From Snuella sedimenti (GTDB lineage: Bacteria > Bacteroidota > Bacteroidia > Flavobacteriales > Flavobacteriaceae), in the NCBI RefSeq assembly GCF_016428595.1, contig NZ_JAELVQ010000018.1:23187-87186 (forward strand): DNA of 64,000 nucleotides, read 5' to 3'. How positions within the stretch are numbered: the first letter of the stretch is position 1; every line of letters begins with the position of its first letter. A program made the position numbers and the translations under genes. The notes beneath the pieces are model-generated. The model was not told the origin of the DNA. It saw nothing but the letters and a program-made list of their open reading frames with translations, and searched no databases. Shown in pieces: positions 58,475 through 64,000 of this stretch.

Positions 58475-59254
58475 TTAAAAGCCTTCAAATACACCTAATC
58501 CGAATAAAGCAAAATCATACTTAACAGGATCATTATTATCCAATTCTCTTAAAGACGTATCTAATTCTAGGAGTGCTTTTGCATCATTTTGTTTTCTGGT
58601 AAGTAGACCAAGCTTTCTTGCCACATTGCCAGAATGTACGTCTAACGGACAGGACAATTGACTTGGAGAAAGTCGGTTCCAAATACCAAAATCTACACCT
58701 GCATGGTCATTTCTAACCATCCAACGTAAAAACATGTTGATACGTTTGGCTGCCGAATTTTTTAATGGATCACTAACATGCTTTTGGGTTCTTGGCAAAT
58801 GTTCAATTTCGAAAAATATAGTTTTAAACTTGGAGATGGCCATTTGCAATGAATCGGTTTTTGCATGTTTAACGAAAACCGCTTCCAAACCATCATGATT
58901 TTTATAGATGTGTTGTAACGAAGTAATGAATTGTATACAATCATCTCCGTTAAATGTTCTGTGTACAAAAGATAAAAGACGTTCCAGATCGGTTTCTTTG
59001 TGGTGCATTACAAAATCAAAGGGCGCATTGTCCATTAACGCCATTAAACGCTTAGCATTTTTTATAATGCTCTTACGGTTGCCCCAAGCAATGGTAGCGG
59101 TTAAAAAACCAGCAATTTCAATATCCTCTTTTAAGCTATATTGGTGTGGGATTTGAATAGGGTCGCTTTCAATAAACTTACGATTGTTATATTGACTTAC
59201 TTTAGCGTCGAGAAAATCTTTGAGGTCTTGCTTGTTCAAGTGCTTAAAATTCAA
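58475..59254 (-). CDS. TIGR02757 family protein (DUF2400)
   Basis: 259 residues, no signal or membrane segment. 'EIAGFLTATIAWGNRKSIIK', 'KRINMFLRWMVRNDHAGVDF' and 'PLDVHSGNVARKLGLL' are segments of the TIGR02757/DUF2400 family found mostly in Bacteroidota and some Proteobacteria. It is distantly like HhH-GPD helical proteins. The function is unknown. Single gene. Confidence 0.85.
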   Translation of the reverse strand: MNFKHLNKQDLKDFLDAKVSQYNNRKFIESDPIQIPHQYSLKEDIEIAGFLTATIAWGNRKSIIKNAKRLMALMDNAPFDFVMHHKETDLERLLSFVHRTFNGDDCIQFITSLQHIYKNHDGLEAVFVKHAKTDSLQMAISKFKTIFFEIEHLPRTQKHVSDPLKNSAAKRINMFLRWMVRNDHAGVDFGIWNRLSPSQLSCPLDVHSGNVARKLGLLTRKQNDAKALLELDTSLRELDNNDPVKYDFALFGLGVFEGF

Positions 59255-59626
59255 AAAGTAAAAATACAGATTGTTGCTAAATTAGAAGAAAAATTTAATG
59301 CTTTGTTTGCTGCAATTTACCTAATCTATGAATATATATATGATGTGTCTTCCTTGACATTTATTATGCTAATATTGTTTAAGCGCAATCGATGAACGGT
59401 AAATATCAATGTTTAATGTTGGTTTTTTAGGCAAAATGTACTAAAATTAAAATTTATGACGTTATTTAGTCATTTTTATAATTACTTAAATTTAAACGTA
59501 TGAAATGAGCATAAACAAATTTCATCATTGCATACCCCCAACATGATTAAATTTTTTATGCGAATTCCTGAATGTGCAGAAATTTTTAGTTTCTTCATTT
59601 TCAAAAAACTATAAAATTTTAAACAG
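59255..59626. other. 372-bp intergenic region with leader hairpin
   Basis: AT-rich spacer between divergent genes. Its main feature is the hairpin at 59509-59561. An ATGAAATGA mini-frame (59499-59507) directly precedes the hairpin, and the preceding AATTTAAACGT resembles the ribosome-binding context seen before other genes here. No clear -33/-7 pair was found. Confidence 0.4.
59509..59561 (+). promoter_or_regulatory. Imperfect 19-bp stem-loop upstream of lipoprotein gene
   Basis: GCATAAACAAATTTCATCAT pairs with ATGATTAAATTTTTTATGC with two interruptions. The 14-base loop contains CATACCCCC. No T run follows, so it does not look like a terminator. It ends 65 bases before the ATG at 59627. Confidence 0.5.
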
Positions 59627-60436
59627 ATGAAAAAGATGTTTGCCCCAATCCTTGCACTTATTTTGCTAGGATGCCAAGAAAATGAATTAAAACCCAATAC
59701 AGATTCTGAATCTGCAATAGAAGCTTTAGTTGAATATACAGTAGTAAATAAAGTTTTTCAGGATGTCGGTAATAATAGTGGAGATGCAATTTTGGAGTCT
59801 GAAACCAATACAAGTACTGCCAAGTTAAGTCACACTAAAAATGAAGCTCCGATAATAACAGTTGACCCATCGGATTTTACGACGTTTCCTAAAACGATAA
59901 CTATCGATTACCAATCTGGTGTGCTTTGTAAAGATGGTATTACCAGAAAGGGAAAGGCCATTATAGTTTCATCTGATTGGTACGGTAAGGAGGGAAGTGA
60001 GCACACAACAACTTTCGACAATTATTATCATGAAGACTTTAAAGTTGAAGGCACACATTATGTGAAAAACTTAGGTAAAAATCAAGATGACAATTTAGAG
60101 TATAGTGTGTCCATACAAAATGGAAAAATAACCACAAAGACAGGGGCAACCATCAATTACGTAGAAAATGGAACAAGAACATGGATAGCAGGTGCCGATA
60201 CACCATTAAATATTTGGGATGATGAATATATGTTGGATGGGACACAATCTGGGATAAGTTCGAAAGGCGTAGAATATTCAATGACAGTAGAAGAACCTTT
60301 ACATTTTGTATTACTACCTAGGGGTATAGAGTCTGGTATTCTTGACATTGATATAGCTAATATTAGTGATATAAAGCTTAATTACACGACCTCTACAATT
60401 ACAATTTTAGGAAAATCGTTTCCTTTTGGTAATTAA
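59627..60436 (+). CDS. Lipoprotein of unknown function
   Basis: 269 residues. Lipobox with Cys16 ('ILALILLGCQENELKP'), a low-complexity Ser/Thr/Asn-rich linker to about residue 75, then a beta-rich domain ('FPKTITIDYQSGVLCKDGIT', 'RKGKAIIVSSDWYGKEGSEH', 'ENGTRTWIAGADTPLNIWDD'). The family was not recognised beyond general resemblance to Bacteroidota lipoproteins. It is flanked upstream by a strong stem-loop and is convergent with the LolD-like gene. Confidence 0.7.
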   Translation: MKKMFAPILALILLGCQENELKPNTDSESAIEALVEYTVVNKVFQDVGNNSGDAILESETNTSTAKLSHTKNEAPIITVDPSDFTTFPKTITIDYQSGVLCKDGITRKGKAIIVSSDWYGKEGSEHTTTFDNYYHEDFKVEGTHYVKNLGKNQDDNLEYSVSIQNGKITTKTGATINYVENGTRTWIAGADTPLNIWDDEYMLDGTQSGISSKGVEYSMTVEEPLHFVLLPRGIESGILDIDIANISDIKLNYTTSTITILGKSFPFGN

Positions 60437-60466
60437 AAGTTTATAAAATCTAAAATAAAATAGTTT

Positions 60467-61132
60467 CTAGCTATTTATAATTTTGCCATCAACCATTGTA
60501 AGCTTTCTATCGGCTAGATTGGCGAGTTCTTCGTTATGTGTGACTATAACAAAGGTTTGTCCAAATTCGTCACGAAGTTTAAAAAAGAGATTGTGCAATG
60601 TTTCGGCCGATTCACTATCGAGGTTACCAGAGGGCTCGTCGGCAAAAATTAAATCAGGGTTATTAATAAGTGCTCTCGCAACAGCAGTACGTTGTTGTTC
60701 GCCTCCCGATAATTCATTGGGTTTGTGGTGGTAGCGGTGCGATAAGCCTAAGAAATCCAATAATTCTTTAGCTCTTTTTTCGGCATCAGCCTTTTTGGTG
60801 CCTTTAATGAAAGCAGGTAAGCATACATTTTCTAAAGCGGTAAACTCGGGGAGCAATTGGTGAAACTGAAATATAAACCCAATATGCTCGTTTCTAAATT
60901 TAGCAATAGCCCTCTCTTTAAGAGCTGTAATATTATGGTGGTTAATGTTTAGTTCAAAATGCTCTTTTTTAGAAGCGTTATCTAAAGTGCCCAATATTTG
61001 TAATAAAGTAGTTTTTCCTGCTCCGGAAGCACCTACAATCGAAACGATTTCTCCTTTTTTAACATGTATGTCAACACCTCTTAAAACGTGTAAATCGTTA
61101 TAATATTTATGAATGTTTTTTGCTTGAATCAT
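60467..61132 (-). CDS. LolD/MacB-type ABC transporter ATP-binding protein
   Basis: 221 residues from [20 protein letters not shown] (the frame opens six codons earlier, but this is the family start). Walker A '[12 protein letters not shown]', signature '[15 protein letters not shown]', Walker B '[14 protein letters not shown]' and His in 'VIVTHNEEL' are complete. It powers a LolCE- or FtsX-type permease; none is adjacent. LolD for lipoprotein release is the most likely role. It could also serve the orphan permease at 5645-7024. Confidence 0.88.
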   Translation of the reverse strand: MIQAKNIHKYYNDLHVLRGVDIHVKKGEIVSIVGASGAGKTTLLQILGTLDNASKKEHFELNINHHNITALKERAIAKFRNEHIGFIFQFHQLLPEFTALENVCLPAFIKGTKKADAEKRAKELLDFLGLSHRYHHKPNELSGGEQQRTAVARALINNPDLIFADEPSGNLDSESAETLHNLFFKLRDEFGQTFVIVTHNEELANLADRKLTMVDGKIINS

Positions 61133-61184
61133 TATTTTATTTTCGAACAATGAAAGTAATACATTGCAATCTATTGTACAAACT

Positions 61185-63620
61185 TTAACTGCTTTTGTGT
61201 TGCAACGATTTCTTAAAGTTATTGTAATCTATATAGTAAACGAAACGCATAGAAAAAACTTGTCGCATAGGTTCATTTAAAATGTTTTTTAAACTAATTA
61301 AATAATCATCTTTTGAAGCTGTTGTATTGCTTAATAGCTGGTTTCTATATAGGGCTATAAGTTGGCTTCCGGGAGCAAAATCCCAAGTGTATTTCAAATC
61401 TAAATTCCAAATGTTAAAGTTCCTGTTAGGATCATCAATGTCATGTACGGTATAATTGTCATTGGTCGATAAAGCCCCATCTTCTTGAAGTCGAAATAAA
61501 CCAAGATCATATGTTGCTGTACTCCAATAATTCCTAAACGATAAAGAGAGTCCGTGCTTTGTGTTGAAATGGTATTTTCCAGAAACAGTGTTTTCAATCG
61601 AATTTTGATTGTACTCACCAAAAATAATGTCGTCATTTATTTTGGATACAAAACCACGACCACCTTCTTTTGTGTTATAATCAAAACCGTATGTAAAAAT
61701 AAGTTTGTCACTTAAACGCAATCGTGGACTAATTTCAAAACCATATCCTATAAAATCCCTTTCATGGTCAAATAAAGTTTCAAATCGTATACGACTATCT
61801 ATGGCAAAGGTTTTGTTGTAATTTGTAGAGATCCAAAATATTGATTCCAATAAGTTTTTATATATGAAAGCTTTGTTTTCTCTAGATTCATTATAGTCAT
61901 ATTGTTTGCCAATTTTAACGTTTAAGTCAGCTCCAAATGCAAATAAACTTCTTGTTTGAGCGAAGAAATCGACCATAAAATTATTTCCATTATAAGTGTT
62001 GGGCTTATGTCTTCTTTTGTAAATTGTTGATACATTAATACTGAAATTATTGAATATTTTAGTAGGCTTAAATATTTTATATGAAAATTTACCTGTAAAG
62101 TGACTATAATTATTTTGAAAATTGATTCCTAGGTCATTAATATCATATGCTCTGTTAACAAGTTCGTGTTCAATTCCATATTGAAAATTTCCACTAATCT
62201 TCCCGATTTCAATTTTAGAACTGTAACCATTTTGGGAAGCTTCAACATCGCTTAAGCGACTCATTGTAAATTGGGTCTCAATGCCAAATGTATTTTTTTT
62301 ATTTCTTAAGTTAGTTAAGAATGCAGTAACATTGGCATCTCTATAGCCCCCTTTTCTTGTTACATTGGTATTTACAATACTAACAGAAGAGTTTCTGTTA
62401 AATTGTTGGTCTAAGACCACAACATTATAGTTGGCAAAGGGTTCAATAATTTCTGTTCTACTATTTTTAGATATTGTATCTTGTATTTCTGCATTGGTTT
62501 TTTCTGTGAATGCATTAAAAAAAGCAATGCCTAGACCCTTTTTTGTGCGTCCAGATAATTTAATTGCATTTAGCATTTTTATGTTTTCTGGAGCATTTAT
62601 AATTTTTTCATGCTCTTTAAGAGAATTTTTCACGTTTTGATAGGCAACAGGCTTACTGCCAATGCGCCTAGAGTAGAACAAATCACCTTTAGAAAAAAGA
62701 TTCACACCTTCCTTAAAAAATTGGCGTTGTTCAGAGAACTGTTGTTCGAATGGACCTAGGTTAAGCTGAACGTTGTCAAAACCAGCTTGGCTAAAATCGG
62801 GAATTAAGGTGGCGTCAATTGTAAAGTTTTCATTAATGCCATATTTCATATCAAGGCCTAAACTGAAATCGTTATTGGTTTCACTCTTAAAATTATCAAA
62901 AAGGTAAGAGGCAAATGGATTAAAACTTAGTCGTGCGGGAGGTTTAATGTTTTTTATTCCTTTTATTTCCCCATGATACAGCCCTTCGTGTCCCTTGGTT
63001 GTATTAATTGGGTTCCATGAATATTGGGCTTTTGTTTTTCTAAAATACCTATGGAAATTTACGCCCCAAGTTTGTACGGCTTCATTTGAAAAGCGTAAGG
63101 CAGCGTATGGTATTTTAATTTCTACTATCCAGCCGTTTTCTAAAATATTCACAGCGCTTTTCCATACGGCGTTCCACTCAAAATCATCTTTTCCCCCTAT
63201 TGTAGCTATGGCATCTGCTTGAACTCCAGAGCTAAACACTATAAACTTAGTGTCGTTTTGTGAATCATTATTAGGGTTTAAGGTAACTCCAAAATAATCA
63301 GATTGACCAAAATCATCTCTGCTAGTAAGTTGTTTCATAATGTCGCCGGACCGATCTTGTAGAAAGGCTGAAATATAAATAGCATTATCATCATAAGTTA
63401 TTTTAACTTGATTTTTTTGATGTGCCTTTTCGTTAATCCCCATTTCCGGTTCAAATTGAATAAAATTGGCTGCTTCATTGGCATTTTTCCAAGCCAAGTC
63501 ATCAAGAATCCCATCTATTTTTGGAGCAGTATCGGTTCTAAAAACTATTAACTCTTTCTTTTCTTGAGCAATTGTTAAAAGTGTATTGAATATTGCAACA
63601 AAGACAATGAGTTCTTTCAC
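61185..63620 (-). CDS. DUF5916 outer-membrane protein with CBM9-like domain
   Basis: 811 residues starting at GTG ([20 protein letters not shown]), a signal peptide. Residues about 25-200 form a carbohydrate-binding family 9-like sandwich ('[20 protein letters not shown]', '[11 protein letters not shown]'). The rest is the DUF5916 barrel ('[20 protein letters not shown]' is a family signature) with many aromatic-ending strands. Probably an outer-membrane protein; substrate unknown. It lies 52 bases upstream of the LolD-like gene on the same strand. Confidence 0.85.
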   Translation of the reverse strand: MKELIVFVAIFNTLLTIAQEKKELIVFRTDTAPKIDGILDDLAWKNANEAANFIQFEPEMGINEKAHQKNQVKITYDDNAIYISAFLQDRSGDIMKQLTSRDDFGQSDYFGVTLNPNNDSQNDTKFIVFSSGVQADAIATIGGKDDFEWNAVWKSAVNILENGWIVEIKIPYAALRFSNEAVQTWGVNFHRYFRKTKAQYSWNPINTTKGHEGLYHGEIKGIKNIKPPARLSFNPFASYLFDNFKSETNNDFSLGLDMKYGINENFTIDATLIPDFSQAGFDNVQLNLGPFEQQFSEQRQFFKEGVNLFSKGDLFYSRRIGSKPVAYQNVKNSLKEHEKIINAPENIKMLNAIKLSGRTKKGLGIAFFNAFTEKTNAEIQDTISKNSRTEIIEPFANYNVVVLDQQFNRNSSVSIVNTNVTRKGGYRDANVTAFLTNLRNKKNTFGIETQFTMSRLSDVEASQNGYSSKIEIGKISGNFQYGIEHELVNRAYDINDLGINFQNNYSHFTGKFSYKIFKPTKIFNNFSINVSTIYKRRHKPNTYNGNNFMVDFFAQTRSLFAFGADLNVKIGKQYDYNESRENKAFIYKNLLESIFWISTNYNKTFAIDSRIRFETLFDHERDFIGYGFEISPRLRLSDKLIFTYGFDYNTKEGGRGFVSKINDDIIFGEYNQNSIENTVSGKYHFNTKHGLSLSFRNYWSTATYDLGLFRLQEDGALSTNDNYTVHDIDDPNRNFNIWNLDLKYTWDFAPGSQLIALYRNQLLSNTTASKDDYLISLKNILNEPMRQVFSMRFVYYIDYNNFKKSLQHKSS

Positions 63621-63882
63621 TTATTTTAAGTTTTAATGTATTTAAGAAGTAAATCCATCCCGTAAGTATACCATTGGATCAAATAGTTAATAAAAGGCTA
63701 TAGGAAAAACCTAAATGATCTTATTTGTAATACATACAAAATAGTCTTACATTTTTTTTTTGTAAAACTAATTGATAACATTTTTGGTTTTCATAACAAT
63801 ATGTTAAAATAACTTTTATGCATGTTAATGTCTTACAAGTTTAATCAGGAAAAATGGACTAATATTTTTTGATTATTTTTCA
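63621..63882. other. Intergenic sequence without recognised features
   Basis: AT-rich spacer upstream of the DUF5916 gene. No ORF, no clear promoter and no strong hairpin was found. Confidence 0.5.
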
Positions 63883-64000
63883 TTAGTGTCCGACTAAAAT
63901 ACGGATTTATCGAGAAAGGTCAATTTCTTCCAATAAAAGCGTTTACTATACAGTATTCTCCAATAGCAAGGGGGTCATTAAAACAAAGCGAGTTGTTTGT
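63883..64000 (-). mobile_element. Possible end of an insertion sequence, cut by window edge
   Basis: The short inverted repeat TTAGTGTCCGACTAA (63883-63897) resembles an IS terminal repeat. On the minus strand a frame entering from the right edge reads KQLALF then TAA at 63978-63998, a C-terminus seen in some Bacteroidota IS4-type transposases. Only six codons are visible, so this rests on resemblance and the IS family is not certain. Confidence 0.35.

Overview
The window is AT-rich chromosomal DNA of a flavobacterium, most likely family Flavobacteriaceae (phylum Bacteroidota). The evidence is the gene content: a monomeric isocitrate dehydrogenase, a TonB-dependent receptor next to a DUF4249 lipoprotein, DUF6095, DUF6913, DUF4835, DUF5916 and TIGR02757 genes, a BatA-type VWA protein, and Bacteroidota-type promoters (TTTG, about 19-24 nt, TAnnTTTG). 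No rRNA, tRNA, CRISPR array, prophage or plasmid module was seen. The only mobile DNA is a possible IS end at the right edge and a MITE-like element near 15.9 kb.

Layout. 1-3.9 kb: the start of a large beta-propeller sensor that runs off the left edge, a DinB-like protein, DUF6095 and murQ. 3.9-12.1 kb (minus strand): an envelope block of TonB-dependent receptor, DUF4249 lipoprotein, HlyD adaptor, FtsX-type permease and TolC. Two intergenic spaces in this block carry the same leader, a 17-codon ORF followed by a hairpin. 12.3-21 kb (minus): icd, rplS, trmD, a coiled-coil membrane protein, a long-form GAPDH and an HtrA/DegP protease. 21.1-25.1 kb (plus): dapF, a GNAT, mltG, DUF2279 and a lytic-transglycosylase-like protein, mostly cell-wall genes. 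25.1-31.1 kb: a tetrapyrrole-methylase-family methyltransferase, an LMW phosphatase and dnaA (minus), a thioesterase (plus), then YigZ, HAD, ribD and an LEA-type lipoprotein (minus).

31.1-49.4 kb (almost all plus): GNAT, prmC and ligA; two related membrane proteins with matching promoters; DUF6913-dapA; bamD, rpoZ, coaBC, DUF4835 and recN; fabI; glycosyltransferase, YbbR and coaE; and a histidine kinase/response regulator pair. 49.6-54.8 kb (minus): an operon of glycosyltransferase, BatA-like protein, dihydroorotase-like protein, small membrane protein and esterase. 54.9-63.6 kb: an M61 metallopeptidase (plus), an S10 carboxypeptidase and a TIGR02757 protein (minus), an unknown lipoprotein (plus), then a LolD-like ATPase and a DUF5916 outer-membrane protein (minus).

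Most of the window is ordinary housekeeping and envelope biology. The less usual signals are in the non-coding DNA: the duplicated ORF-plus-hairpin leader, a helically phased TTTAACG array between degP and dapF, a long structured gap between icd and rplS, a shared promoter block on two paralogous membrane genes, dispersed short repeats, and several promoters close enough to the start codon to predict leaderless mRNAs.
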